From Acidovorax sp. 69 (GTDB lineage Bacteria > Pseudomonadota > Gammaproteobacteria > Burkholderiales > Burkholderiaceae_C), in assembly GCF_002797445.1 (NCBI RefSeq), contig NZ_PGEP01000001.1:1363001-1427000 (forward strand): a DNA stretch of 64,000 nt, written 5' to 3'. Made by a program: the position numbers and the translations under genes. This document shows, piece after piece, positions 36,311 through 45,056 of this stretch (its first letter is position 1; every line of letters starts with the position of its first letter). The notes under the pieces are model-generated. The model was not told the DNA's origin and did not search any database. It saw nothing but the letters and a program-made list of their open reading frames with translations.

Positions 36311-36616
36311 GTGTCTGCCAAACCCACGCCACCGACCCATCTGCCCGACCCGGGCAACGTGCGCGAAGTCCTCGCGTACTGGATTCGGCTACTGCGTGTA
36401 GAAAAAGGATGGTCCCAAGAGCGCCTAGCCCACGAGTGCGAACTCGACCGCACCTACGTCTCGGCGGTTGAGCGCTGCCGCTGGAACATCGCCCTGGCCA
36501 ACATCGAACGCTTGGCGCAGGCCCTGGGCGTTGAGCCCTGGACCCTGCTCAAACCCCCAGATCAAGCGATCAAGCCCGCACGCAAAGTCGCCCGAAAGAC
36601 CCCCGCCAAAGCTTGA
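36311..36616 (+). CDS. XRE-family transcriptional regulator
   Basis: 101 aa; the GTG start is chosen because stops or non-start codons precede it, and no strong ribosome-binding site is visible. The helix-turn-helix occupies residues about 22-75: RLLRVEKGWSQERLAHECEL, then LDRTYVSAVERCRWN, then IALANIERLAQALGV. The C-terminal tail is Lys/Arg-rich (KPARKVARKTPAKA) and may add non-specific DNA binding. It diverges from the small envelope genes and converges on a lipoprotein gene, so it may control the adjacent genes. Confidence 0.85.
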   Translation: MSAKPTPPTHLPDPGNVREVLAYWIRLLRVEKGWSQERLAHECELDRTYVSAVERCRWNIALANIERLAQALGVEPWTLLKPPDQAIKPARKVARKTPAKA

Positions 36617-36648
36617 GCCTGAGGCCGAACGCAAAGGTACAAGCTCCT

Positions 36649-37548
36649 TCATTGCGAAGGCACCGGCTTGCCGTCCAGCGTGAGCAAACCCTGCTGGTAA
36701 ACAAACTCCACCATCTTCTGAGCCGCCTTGCGCTGCTCTTCCTCGGGTTCGAACGGCCCCGCAAACCCCAGCATCCGAATGGACAGCTTGGGAGCCATAT
36801 TGGGCTTGTCCTCGACCACAGCAAACACCCGATCCGAGCAAGACCCAAACTTCGGCGACACCTGCACCCCCTGCGCCGACACCGCCAGCACCTGGAAGAG
36901 GGCAGGGCAGGCAGTCCCCGATCCGCTTTGCAGCAACAGCACATCCTCTGCACCTACCGGCGCATTGCGCACGATGCGCACGGATTCCTCCTGAGGCGGT
37001 AGAACGGTTTGCCCGTTCAAAACAACCGAAGAATCTCCCTCCTGCACAGCCACCACCCCAAACCGGGTCTTGACCCGCATCTCGGGTTCTTCGAGCGCTG
37101 ACTCCACGCGGGCGTCCCCCGCGTCAACCATCCCCAGCCACGCCGAGGGCGACACACTGAACCCCAACTCGCCCAAGACCTTCGTGGCCTGTGCCTGACT
37201 GTCCAGTGGTCTTGCCCGCACACCCTCCACCAGACACGGCATGTTCTGCACACACTGCGACAAAAGCCGCTGTCCCAGAGCACTCTTTGGATCGAACACA
37301 AACGCCACCAGATCCCCCGTCTCCGGGCTGACCTCGAACACCGCCCCCTGTTCCCCCCGGCGATCCAAGACCCCACCGATCTCCAGGAACCCCGAGACCG
37401 TTTGCACCGGCAACTCAGGCGCCTGCACCTCGGCCTCCTTGCGCTGGCAACCGGCCAGCAAGCCCGCCGCACCCACCACCGCCAACGCCGCCAACGACAC
37501 CAACACCCGGCTGCGCGCAAGTCGCATCCTTGTTCTCACGGACTGCAT
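36649..37548 (-). CDS. Lipoprotein, 299 aa, unknown function
   Basis: The ATG has GAGGGAG upstream. A signal peptide ending in the lipobox LLAGC puts the lipidated Cys near residue 34. The mature part of about 265 residues is beta-rich (ETGDLVAFVFDPKS, TRFGVVAVQEGDSSVVLNG). Three Cys positions may form disulfides. No catalytic motif and no family recognised. It converges with the XRE gene, ending 32 bases from it. Confidence 0.6.
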   Translation of the reverse strand: MQSVRTRMRLARSRVLVSLAALAVVGAAGLLAGCQRKEAEVQAPELPVQTVSGFLEIGGVLDRRGEQGAVFEVSPETGDLVAFVFDPKSALGQRLLSQCVQNMPCLVEGVRARPLDSQAQATKVLGELGFSVSPSAWLGMVDAGDARVESALEEPEMRVKTRFGVVAVQEGDSSVVLNGQTVLPPQEESVRIVRNAPVGAEDVLLLQSGSGTACPALFQVLAVSAQGVQVSPKFGSCSDRVFAVVEDKPNMAPKLSIRMLGFAGPFEPEEEQRKAAQKMVEFVYQQGLLTLDGKPVPSQ

Positions 37549-37826
37549 AGAACTCCCTCTCTATTGGTAAATGATATGTGATGCAAATGCATCAATTGAA
37601 CGCCAACCAAAGACCATCGGTTGACTCAATGCTGAACGGGCAGGGATGGGGAAGTGGCTGCGAGATCTTTGCCGCAGCTCAGCCGCTACCGTGTGAGATG
37701 TTCCATATGGAGCGAGAACATCCCTGCCCGTGACCAGCTTCCCCCGTGGACCTGTACAAACTCCGTTGCCTTGGTACGATCCCAAGTGCACGCAACGAAG
37801 ACCCCCACCTAGAACAGATCCCCTGA

Positions 37827-38060
37827 GTGAAGAACCTGAGCGCCTCCATCTCGATGAACCCGTCCACCGCCAGGAACTGCTGCGGCTACTGTGGTGCAAC
37901 CAGCTACCACCGCGTGCTCGCACGCGATGACGCCGGAGTCATGCGCTACACCGAAGCCCTGCGTTGCACAGGTTGCGGCCGGGAATACGCCAACCTGCAG
38001 GTATGGCGCCAGGGCGACACCCAAGAATCCGTGACTCCCCCCGTTGCAACTGCCCACTGA
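37827..38060 (+). CDS. Small zinc-ribbon protein, 77 aa
   Basis: Two cysteine pairs, CCGYCG and CTGCG, about 30 residues apart form a zinc ribbon. GTG 37827 is used; ATG 37854 is an alternative and neither has a strong ribosome-binding site. RCTGCGREYANLQVW resembles the C-terminal half of rubredoxin-like ribbons. It precedes the H-NS-like gene on the same strand with a 100-base gap. Function unknown. Confidence 0.55.
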   Translation: MKNLSASISMNPSTARNCCGYCGATSYHRVLARDDAGVMRYTEALRCTGCGREYANLQVWRQGDTQESVTPPVATAH

Positions 38061-38160
38061 GCATTCCTGGGCTCCAGTTCGCGTAGAGTGCTCCCTGTGC
38101 CTAAAAGGTCCTCCTTGGACCCAATCACAACAGCCCAGCACTCATTCCCAACACATTCGC

Positions 38161-38442
38161 ATGTCCAGCTACGCCGAACTCCTGGCCCAGAAAAAGCTCC
38201 TCGAAGAACAAATCGCCAACGTCAAGAAGGCTGAGTCCGAACAGGCCCTCCAGACCGTCCTGCAACTCGTTCAGGAATTCGGCTTCACCGCCCAGCAAGT
38301 CTTTCCTTGGAAGCCGACCAAACCCAAGAAGAAGGTGGAAGCCAAGTACCGGGATCCCGCTACCGGCGCCACCTGGTCCGGCCGAGGCAAGCCGCCCCAG
38401 TGGATTGCGGGCAAGGACCGCACGCCCTTTGTGATTGCCTGA
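38161..38442 (+). CDS. H-NS histone-like nucleoid protein
   Basis: 93 aa from the ATG at 38161. Residues 1-45 are a coiled-coil oligomerisation region (LLAQKKLLEEQIANVKKAE). The C-terminal DNA-binding motif is YRDPATGATWSGRGKPPQW, the betaproteobacterial variant of the H-NS core (normally YRGPNGEEWSGRGRxPxWL). It binds AT-rich DNA and silences foreign genes. Island-borne H-NS copies help an element silence itself in a new host. A linker KPTKPKKKVEA joins the two parts. Confidence 0.9.
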   Translation: MSSYAELLAQKKLLEEQIANVKKAESEQALQTVLQLVQEFGFTAQQVFPWKPTKPKKKVEAKYRDPATGATWSGRGKPPQWIAGKDRTPFVIA

Positions 38443-38497
38443 TCGGCACTGAAAGAGATCCAAGCAGTGCGTAGACACTGCCTGACATCCCGCCAGA

Positions 38498-39211
38498 TCA
38501 CTGGGCGCCATAGCCCTTGCCGGGAGACAGTGCGATCGCTGAGAGGACGAACCCACAGTCCAGTCCTCCCTCCACCGTACGCGCCGACCACACTGCACGA
38601 AACTCCGCCACCTGCATGGCTGCCTCATGGTGTAGATAGGCACCAGGAACCAGACGCTGGTTGTGTCCCAACCCCCAGCCAGGATGCACCTGGGTATCCA
38701 GGACGAGGAGTCCGGAAGCCTCTGTGCACGGAACACTGCCTGACCCATCCCCCACCGGACTCCAAGGCCCCTCCACCCCGACCACCAGCATCCAGTGAGG
38801 TGCAGGGCAGGGCCTCCTGGTAGTTCCTCGCATCTCCCTGGCAATCGACTGCCACAGCAGGAGCACCAGGCCACCCCGGTGAACCGCGTCGTGGCACAGC
38901 GCCAGCAAATCCGCCGGTGCTTGTTCCCAGACCCGCTGAGCATGGAATCCAGGGAGTAAGCGCTGCGCATGGCGCAACACACCGGCCGCACTGGTCACAG
39001 TTGGTACTGCAACCCGCGCGCCGGTGAGTAAGGCCACCGCCTGCTGCAGTACCGCCGCCCCCGTGCGATGGGGCGGTGCTCGATGCCTCACCAGAATCCC
39101 CGGCAGCACCTTGGCACCAGGTTCTGAATCCGGCCCACTGCGATAGCAAGGTACCGTCTCCATCACCAACCCCACGGCATAGCGCCGAACCCTCCCTTCA
39201 GGCACCCGCAT
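38498..39211 (-). CDS. C39/papain-like cysteine-peptidase-fold protein (putative)
   Basis: 237 aa from the ATG at 39211, inside the 3' end of the preceding gene (14-base overlap). A much longer frame upstream is only a shadow of that gene. The C-terminal half shows HWMLVVGVEG followed by GLLVLDTQ, the His-(h)n-Asp spacing of papain-like C39 folds. ALLTGARVAVPTVTSAAGV lies upstream where a catalytic Cys would be expected, but a Cys is not obvious, so it may be inactive. A role in processing or binding is speculation. Same strand and spacing as the recombination module. Confidence 0.5.
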   Translation of the reverse strand: MRVPEGRVRRYAVGLVMETVPCYRSGPDSEPGAKVLPGILVRHRAPPHRTGAAVLQQAVALLTGARVAVPTVTSAAGVLRHAQRLLPGFHAQRVWEQAPADLLALCHDAVHRGGLVLLLWQSIAREMRGTTRRPCPAPHWMLVVGVEGPWSPVGDGSGSVPCTEASGLLVLDTQVHPGWGLGHNQRLVPGAYLHHEAAMQVAEFRAVWSARTVEGGLDCGFVLSAIALSPGKGYGAQ

Positions 39212-40172
39212 GGGAACCCCCCGGATCACCCGTTGCGGTGGCTCGTGCTCCCAGCGCTTCGTGCTTGCGATGCAGCTTGCCCCGCAGCGAGATCGGCGCG
39301 GGTGCTTGCTCCGCTCCACCATCTCCATTCGGATCGGAATCCGGATAGAACTCCTCGACGACCTCCACCCCTTCCTCTTCCGACTCCTCAAACTCCCCCA
39401 GTGCCAAACCCTGCCGCGCCGCTTCATCCAGCGCCGCCTGGTCCAGCCCCAGTGCAGCCTGCTGCTCGCGCTCCTGCCGTGCCAACGCCACAACCTGGGC
39501 CAGTGAGGCACCAGGGCGCAGCATCAGATCCACGTAGTAGATCGGTGTGCGGTGCGACAGCGTGGTGGACTTGCCCCGCAGCCGAAGCTCCAAGGGCAAC
39601 CCGGCCAGCAACCCACCCGACACCGCAAACAGATACCGCAGCCGGGTCGACAGTGTCCGGATGCTGTTGAACCCCGTCGTCCGGAACACAAAGCTGCCCA
39701 GTTCATCGCCATTCATACCCTCTTTACCCGCCTCGGTACTCCCCTCAGCCTCCACCCGCACATGCAGCCGCCCATACGGCTTGCAGTTCCCGTCCTGCGC
39801 GAGCGCACACACCGCGGGCGAAGGACAGGGCAGGGACTGCATCCCTGACAGGGTCACCCGCTTGCAGCTTTCTCCATCTCCAACACACAGAGGTCGTCCC
39901 GTGGCCCGATCAAACATTGTGTAGTTCGCCCTGAGGCTCAAGTCCGGATCGTCAAACAGCAACCGCACCGGAATGCTGCGCAGCTTCGCCCCCGGCTCCT
40001 TGCGCAATAGCGCATCCACCGGATGTGGCACCCACCCCTCCTTGTTCTGAACTTGGCTGGTCAGGGTGAACTCGTCGTCCTTCTCCGGAAGACGACGTCC
40101 TGCCTTCTCCACCACCCGCCCAATCGCAATGCGCCCGATCACGGGCGGTGTCAAAGCCAAACCTTTGAGCAT
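39198..40172 (-). CDS. Conserved integrative-element protein (hydrolase/metal-binding type)
   Basis: 324 aa from the ATG at 40172 with AAGGAG upstream (MLKGLALTPPVIGRIAIG). It resembles the protein commonly labelled hydrolase or metal-binding protein in Tn4371-like integrative elements, where it sits beside YqaJ and DUF932 genes as here. Recognisable pieces are RLPEKDDEFTLTSQVQ, CPSPAVCALAQDGNCKPYGRL (split here, a Cys cluster able to bind zinc), GSFVFRTTGFNSIRTLSTRL and LPLELRL. The C-terminus is acidic (EESEEEGVEVVEEF). The role is probably in element DNA recombination. Overlaps the downstream gene by 14 bases. Confidence 0.65.
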   Translation of the reverse strand: MLKGLALTPPVIGRIAIGRVVEKAGRRLPEKDDEFTLTSQVQNKEGWVPHPVDALLRKEPGAKLRSIPVRLLFDDPDLSLRANYTMFDRATGRPLCVGDGESCKRVTLSGMQSLPCPSPAVCALAQDGNCKPYGRLHVRVEAEGSTEAGKEGMNGDELGSFVFRTTGFNSIRTLSTRLRYLFAVSGGLLAGLPLELRLRGKSTTLSHRTPIYYVDLMLRPGASLAQVVALARQEREQQAALGLDQAALDEAARQGLALGEFEESEEEGVEVVEEFYPDSDPNGDGGAEQAPAPISLRGKLHRKHEALGARATATGDPGGSHAGA

Positions 40173-40212
40173 GTGAATCTCCTTGTTGAATGTGAATGCC
40201 CCCCAAAACACA

Positions 40213-40242
40213 ACGGGCCTCACCGTCACCGATGAAGCCCGT
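40213..40242 (-). terminator. Hairpin between YqaJ and the downstream gene
   Basis: ACGGGC and GCCCGT pair. On the minus strand the stem is followed by TGTGTTTTGGGG. It lies between the YqaJ stop (40305) and the next start (40172). Confidence 0.6.
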
Positions 40243-40304
40243 CTGGGGATGCGTGAATAGAAAATGAATTGAATGAACCTGGGCCCCGATGTCCCCGGCC
40301 CACC

Positions 40305-41318
40305 TCAGGTCTGCACCAGAAACCTCCGACTCCCAGGCTTGGGTACCGTGTAGGCCTTCACGATCTCCGGCTGCTCCTTGGCCAGCCGCGCGGTATCGAG
40401 CTGCGTCCCATCCCGACTGCGTTTGAAGCTGACCTCCCCGTTCTCAAACACCGCCCGGCTGGAATCCCCCATGCGCTGCTGAATGGCCTGCTTGAGCTGG
40501 GCCTCCAGCGCCGTGTTCGTCGCCAACACCTCCCGTACCGCCAACAGGTCCGAGAACACGGCCCCCATCACCAGGTCATGTTTGAGATTCAGGGTGAAGC
40601 CCGTGTCTCTTGGATACAGCGCCCGCAATGCCCGGTCTGCTGAATCCGACCCATCGGCCGGCGGCGCCTGGCCCCGCTCCACATAGCCCCAGAACTCCCG
40701 CTCCAAGGTGATGAGTTGGGCAATCAGCTCCTCATCCCGCTCGATCCGGAAAATCTGCAGTTCCTGACCCCCGAGCAGTACCGCCACATCTGCCGCCTGC
40801 TTGCCCGTCACGGCCAACTGGTGCTGGACTTGCAGCTGCACATACTCGGGCACCCCATCGCGCCAGAGCCAGGCGCCCTGAATCCCCGCGGTCTTGCACT
40901 CCAGCAACTGGACATCGGGTGCCCCAAGGACCTCCCGGTCGATATTGGCCAGCATCCAAGGATGCTCAGGATGCTGCAGCACCGCATTGATGCGCCGTAC
41001 CCGGTTGCCCGTACGGCGGGTGTAGTGCGCCGCCACGATGGGCTCCAGAAGCGAACCCCAGTACATCGGACTCAGATCGTCCGCACCCCCATCACCCGGT
41101 GGGACGACAGGCGCACGACCGGTCTTCTCCATCCATAGCTCCAGCTGCGACTGGTAGGGATTGAGCCCCACCGCAGCCGCGGCATCTGAACTGCCAATGC
41201 CTCCCTTGCGCACCTGCAACCACTGATCGCGATCCAGGTCCTGGGTCTTGACCAGCCGAAGGGCAGGGCGGGCTTTGGTGGAGGAAGTCCCCACCGGTGA
41301 AACAACAGGTTGAACCAT
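40305..41318 (-). CDS. YqaJ-family viral recombinase nuclease
   Basis: 337 aa from the ATG at 41318 with AAGGAG upstream. The YqaJ/lambda exonuclease-type core is clear: RKGGIGSSDAAAAVGLNPY, then WGSLLEPIVAAHY, the metal-binding D in MLANIDREV, the E-x-K in LLECKTAG, and EYVQLQVQHQLAVTG. It is a 5'-3' exonuclease that makes single strands for annealing. In this context it would act with the DUF932 protein in element recombination. The C-terminal part (ALEAQLKQAIQQRMGD) matches the usual accessory domain. Confidence 0.9.
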   Translation of the reverse strand: MVQPVVSPVGTSSTKARPALRLVKTQDLDRDQWLQVRKGGIGSSDAAAAVGLNPYQSQLELWMEKTGRAPVVPPGDGGADDLSPMYWGSLLEPIVAAHYTRRTGNRVRRINAVLQHPEHPWMLANIDREVLGAPDVQLLECKTAGIQGAWLWRDGVPEYVQLQVQHQLAVTGKQAADVAVLLGGQELQIFRIERDEELIAQLITLEREFWGYVERGQAPPADGSDSADRALRALYPRDTGFTLNLKHDLVMGAVFSDLLAVREVLATNTALEAQLKQAIQQRMGDSSRAVFENGEVSFKRSRDGTQLDTARLAKEQPEIVKAYTVPKPGSRRFLVQT

Positions 41319-41371
41319 GCTGACTCCTTGAACGTGAAAGAAACGAACACCCGCCCGACCCCCAAAACAAA

Positions 41372-41402
41372 AGACCCCGGACCAATGAAGGAGCCGGGGT
41401 CT
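41372..41402 (-). terminator. Hairpin between DUF932 and YqaJ genes
   Basis: AGACCCCGG pairs with CCGGGGTCT. The minus-strand reading ends in TTTTGTTTTGGGGG, a strong rho-independent terminator in the YqaJ leader. Confidence 0.8.
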
Positions 41403-41481
41403 ATGCCGTGGAGGGCGATGGAGGTGAATGGGTAAGGTGCGAGACAAAAACCAGAATGGGCCGGCAGAACGGCAGACACGA

Positions 41482-42495
41482 TCACGAAGCCAACTGCAAG
41501 GCCTGCTCCAGTGCCCGCTGTTTGAGGGTGGCCCCCTGGCCAAACCAGGCACTGTCCAGGCGGTATTCCTGATTGCGCGCCCGGCGCTCATGGTCCACGA
41601 ACTCGGTGACGGCGCACAGCAGACCCCAGGCCGTGCCCTTGGCGGCTGCCAACTCGGCACCCCGGCCCTGGCCCTCATACATGGCCTGCACCTTCTTGAG
41701 GGCACGCTCATTGGTGAGACCTGCAGAAGCATCCGCATGCCCATCCGTCTGGCACAGCACCTTGAGGAAATAGTTCATGGACTCATGGCTCTTGACCTTG
41801 CGCTCGGACAGGGTCTTCATGCGGTACATGAAACCGTCCCATTGCGAGACGGCAATGCCCAACTGCTTCTTGACCGCCTGCGCATCAAAGCTGGTGCTGT
41901 GGGGCACCTTGATCGCACTCGATATTCCGGAAAGAGCAATCGAGAGCGTGTTGTTGCAGACCACCCGCACCGTTGTCGGTGTGGCTGTGGTGGCCAGCGT
42001 CCCATCACACGACGTTGCCAGCAGCAGATAGCCATTGACCACATCGTTGCCCTTCAGAGCAGAGGATTTGCCGGTACGGGCCAAGGCCCAGAATTTGCGG
42101 CCGGCCTTCAGCACCCCGGCGGTCTCCAGCTCATACCCAGAGACTTCCGTCAGATCCCGATAGAACTCCAGCACCTGCTTGGGCTGAACCACCTGGTAGC
42201 GGGCACTGACCACTGACAGGGGGGCCTTGGTATCGCTGCGGTACAGCACCTTCTGGTCGGGGAACTCCATGGGTTCGCCATAGAGGTCCGAGACGGAAGA
42301 CGCAGCACCAGATCCGGACACGGAGCCAGAAACAGCCTGCGTGGCCATGTAGCGCACAGGGGTCTCGCGGATGGTCCAGTCCATGCCTGCTTCACGGGCC
42401 CAGACATCGATGGGTTGTTTGGCGGGCAGTTGCTGACCCAGGTTGTGCCAGGGGGTCTCACCGACATAGGCCATGGTTTGAACGAGATGTGCCAT
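41482..42495 (-). CDS. DUF932 protein
   Basis: 337 aa from the ATG at 42495 with AAGGAG upstream. It starts with the hallmark ETPWHNLGQQL and continues DWTIRETPVRYMA, LSVVSARYQVVQPKQVLEFY, and GNDVVNGYLLLATSCDGTLA, all typical of DUF932. Phage and element DUF932 proteins are linked to single-strand annealing or DNA-binding functions, and they commonly accompany YqaJ nucleases as here. Full length with no defects seen. Confidence 0.85.
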   Translation of the reverse strand: MAHLVQTMAYVGETPWHNLGQQLPAKQPIDVWAREAGMDWTIRETPVRYMATQAVSGSVSGSGAASSVSDLYGEPMEFPDQKVLYRSDTKAPLSVVSARYQVVQPKQVLEFYRDLTEVSGYELETAGVLKAGRKFWALARTGKSSALKGNDVVNGYLLLATSCDGTLATTATPTTVRVVCNNTLSIALSGISSAIKVPHSTSFDAQAVKKQLGIAVSQWDGFMYRMKTLSERKVKSHESMNYFLKVLCQTDGHADASAGLTNERALKKVQAMYEGQGRGAELAAAKGTAWGLLCAVTEFVDHERRARNQEYRLDSAWFGQGATLKQRALEQALQLAS

Positions 42496-42679
42496 TGAAA
42501 TACTCCTTGTAGAAATGGAAGAGAGGATGAGAAAACGCAAGAACAAAAACACGAAACCACCCGCCCACGGCTGCGCCACTGCGCGACTCCAAAGAGCGCA
42601 CAGCAAGGACTAAGAGGCGGGTGGGGGAGTGAGAGAAGGGAGACCGAGGAGTCAGCAGGACGAGTACCGCCCATGCACC

Positions 42680-43009
42680 TCAGTCACGTGGAGGGCCAAA
42701 GGTGTGACCGCACTCCAGGCAGCGGTAGTTGTCCAGGCAGTTCTGATCGACGGCTTCACCGATCTTGCTGCCGACTTCGCAACCGATGGCGCCGCCGACC
42801 AGGCCACCGAGGGCGGCACCGGCGAGACCGCCAAGGACTGACCCTGCAGGACCGGCGAATGCGCCGAAAGTAGCGCCCAGTCGGGCACCGCGCAGCGCAC
42901 TGGCTGCACCGCTGGCAGCGCCTGCGAGAGCGCCGACAGCGCCGCCCGTGTTGCGACCGAGATTGCGGGATTCCAATCGCGGAGATTGGCATTGGGGACA
43001 GGTAAGCAT
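42680..43009 (-). CDS. Zinc-ribbon and glycine-zipper protein, 109 aa
   Basis: ATG at 43009 (MLTCPQCQSPRLESRN). The N-terminal pair CPQC and the C-terminal pair CLEC (YRCLECGHTFG) can form one zinc ribbon. Between them lies a long Gly/Ala-zipper membrane hairpin (GAVGALAGAASGAA, GAFAGPAGSVLGGLAG, LGGLVGGAIG). Found regularly in element regions beside DUF932. Function unknown; insertion into membrane is likely. Confidence 0.7.
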   Translation of the reverse strand: MLTCPQCQSPRLESRNLGRNTGGAVGALAGAASGAASALRGARLGATFGAFAGPAGSVLGGLAGAALGGLVGGAIGCEVGSKIGEAVDQNCLDNYRCLECGHTFGPPRD

Positions 43010-43091
43010 GGAAATTTCCTTGAAAGAACATGCGGGTGAAAGAACCAGAAAACCAAGATAGACAGACCAACAGGCAGCCCCAAAAAGCAAA

Positions 43092-43119
43092 AGCCCCGGG
43101 TGCGTGAACACACGGGGCT
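43092..43119 (-). terminator. Hairpin upstream of the glycine-zipper gene
   Basis: AGCCCCG and CGGGGCT pair. The minus-strand reading continues TTTTGCTTTTTGG. It lies in the leader of the gene starting at 43009. Confidence 0.7.
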
Positions 43120-43180
43120 GAGGGGGCGCCAGATCGCAGAACCGAGAGGCAAAAAGGTAGAGAACTCCGACCAGGACGGC

Positions 43181-43220
43181 ATAAGGCCCGGCAGCTCGCA
43201 ATGAGCTTGCCGGGCTTTAT
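43181..43220 (-). terminator. Second hairpin upstream of the glycine-zipper gene
   Basis: ATAAGGCCCGGCAGCTC and GAGCTTGCCGGGCTTTAT pair with one mismatch region around GCAAT. Together with the hairpin at 43092 it separates the DUF3223 and glycine-zipper genes. Confidence 0.6.
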
Positions 43221-43355
43221 GGGCGTTGAACCGCTGCCAAGGGGCAGACGTTGGTCAGGTCCCTGGGGTGATATGTGACTGAAGAAATTTGGGATCGAAG
43301 GAAAAGGGCGTTCGCCCGGCTCATATGTGGCCTCCAGGGACGCTGCCAAAGAGTG

Positions 43356-43706
43356 TCAAGCCACGGAGGGCTGCGACTGTGCGTTTGATGAAGGTACCTC
43401 TTTGGTGCAAGCGCATTGCCGTACGGAGCGCACGATGGAGATGGTCTGCAGGGACCGCTCCTTGTCGCGGATGGCAAAGCAATGGCGGCCGTACTTGCCC
43501 TGGATCACACGAATCTGTGCGTCAGATGCGGGAGGCTGAGGAGTTTGCTGTGCACTGTGTATCAGGCGTTTGATCTCGAGTTGATCGGGGTCTGATACTG
43601 ATTGGCCTGGCTGATGGCGGTGCAGGATCTCTCGGTAGAAGAGGCTGGCTTTGTTGATGCTCGGAAAGTCTTGGCCGTCGATGTGGACGGGGATTCTGGA
43701 TGGCAT
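43356..43706 (-). CDS. DUF3223-like small protein, 116 aa
   Basis: ATG at 43706 with GGAG upstream. VHIDGQDFPSINKASLFYRE and IRVIQGKYGRHCFAIRDKER fit a DUF3223-type layout, in which a helix-turn segment precedes a beta-rich tail. Such proteins recur in element and plasmid accessory regions and have no established activity. First gene of the minus-strand recombination module. Confidence 0.55.
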   Translation of the reverse strand: MPSRIPVHIDGQDFPSINKASLFYREILHRHQPGQSVSDPDQLEIKRLIHSAQQTPQPPASDAQIRVIQGKYGRHCFAIRDKERSLQTISIVRSVRQCACTKEVPSSNAQSQPSVA

Positions 43707-43989
43707 GGGAACTCCACGGGTCGCGGGGACCGTTGTTGTTGAACAAGTGGAGTGGCCCGGGCTACTGTGAACCACTCACAGTATTGGGGGGCTCTTGAGC
43801 CGCGTGACTCGTTTCAGAGGGTTGCTTCAGGCTGGTTGCCGTCGCTCAGTCTGACAATGTCGTTGGCCGCTTTCTTCGAAAGCAGACCTTCCACTTCTCG
43901 TCGAGTCAGCTATTTCCGTCTTTGAACCCCTTGCCTTGTCCAGTTCTGGGGATTACCAGACTCCGATGTCGTGCTCAAATCCCTCACCT

Positions 43990-45045
43990 ATGAAGCGTGA
44001 CCCTTTGCATCTTCCCGCCTTGCGCGGTGGCTTTCTCGCCCTGCTGGCGGCGGTACTCTTCGGCATCAGCACGCCCGCGGTACAGAGGCTGGGCGCAGGG
44101 CTCGGGGCCTTCACGACCGCAGCGCTGCTGTACTTAGGAGCGGCCCTGATCGGGGCACTGTCGCTGCGGACTGCTGCGCATGAAGCGCGAGTGCAGAGGT
44201 CCGACATTCCGCGCCTTCTGGCGATGGCTGGCTTTGGCGCCGCGCTGGGGCCGGTGGCCCTGGCCTGGGGCCTGCAGCACACGAGCGGAGCCAGCGCGTC
44301 GCTCATGCTCACTCTGGAAGCGCTGTTCACCGCCACGCTGGCATGGTGGCTGTACAGCGAAACCATGGACCGCCGCGTGTGGGCCGCCATGCTGTTGCTG
44401 CTCGCAGGAGGAATGGCGCTCGTTCTGGACCAAGGCCTGCAAGGAGGCGTGCAGTTGCTGGGGCTGCTTGCCGTGCTGCTGGCCACGGTCGCCTGGGGGG
44501 TGGACAACACCTTGTCCCGTGGGCTGGCTGAGCGCGACCCCAGCCAGGTGGTGATGGCCAAGGCCACCCTGGGGGCCGCAGCGACGGCTGCATTGGCTGT
44601 TTCGACTGGGGAGCCTTTGCCTTCCCTGTCCGCAGCACTGGGACTTCTCGCCGTTGGAGCCACTGGTTACGGCCTGAGTCTGCGCTGTTACCTCCTGGCC
44701 CAGCGGGCATTTGGTGCGGCGCGGACGGGCTCGGTGTTCGCCTTCGCGCCCTTCATTGGTGCTGCCGTGGCCTTCGGTTTCGGGGAACGCTCTGCGGGGT
44801 GGTTTATGCTCTTGGGTGGAGTGTTCATGTTGGCGGGAGTAATGCTCCATCTGGCGGAAAGCCATGGACACGAGCACACGCACGAAGTGCTGGAGCATGA
44901 GCATGCTCACCGGCACGACGATGGGCACCATGCACATGTGCACGTAGTAATGCCAACTGGCAGCCACAGCCACAAGCACACCCATGAGCCTGTGACCCAC
45001 GCCCATCCCCATGCTCCTGACGTGCACCATCAGCACGTTCACTGA
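43990..45045 (+). CDS. DMT-family (EamA) transporter with His-rich tail
   Basis: 351 aa from the ATG at 43990. Two EamA repeats with ten membrane helices are visible (FLALLAAVLFGISTPAVQRLG; LLGLLAVLLATVAWGVDNTLSRG; FMLLGGVFMLAGVMLHLAE). After helix ten comes a tail of about 55 residues with over 20 His (HGHEHTHEV, HEHAHRHDDGHHAHVHV), a metal-sensing or metal-buffering feature. Genes of this type accompany cadA-cadR cassettes, so heavy-metal efflux is likely. It converges on cadA with only 11 bases between the stops. Confidence 0.85.
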   Translation: MKRDPLHLPALRGGFLALLAAVLFGISTPAVQRLGAGLGAFTTAALLYLGAALIGALSLRTAAHEARVQRSDIPRLLAMAGFGAALGPVALAWGLQHTSGASASLMLTLEALFTATLAWWLYSETMDRRVWAAMLLLLAGGMALVLDQGLQGGVQLLGLLAVLLATVAWGVDNTLSRGLAERDPSQVVMAKATLGAAATAALAVSTGEPLPSLSAALGLLAVGATGYGLSLRCYLLAQRAFGAARTGSVFAFAPFIGAAVAFGFGERSAGWFMLLGGVFMLAGVMLHLAESHGHEHTHEVLEHEHAHRHDDGHHAHVHVVMPTGSHSHKHTHEPVTHAHPHAPDVHHQHVH

Positions 45046-45056
45046 ACCCGCTAGAT

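Noticed and set aside
38498..39511. Long 337-aa frame for the C39-like gene
   Set aside because: The first 100 residues are Arg/Trp-rich shadow of the overlapping element gene; the ATG at 39211 is the sensible start.
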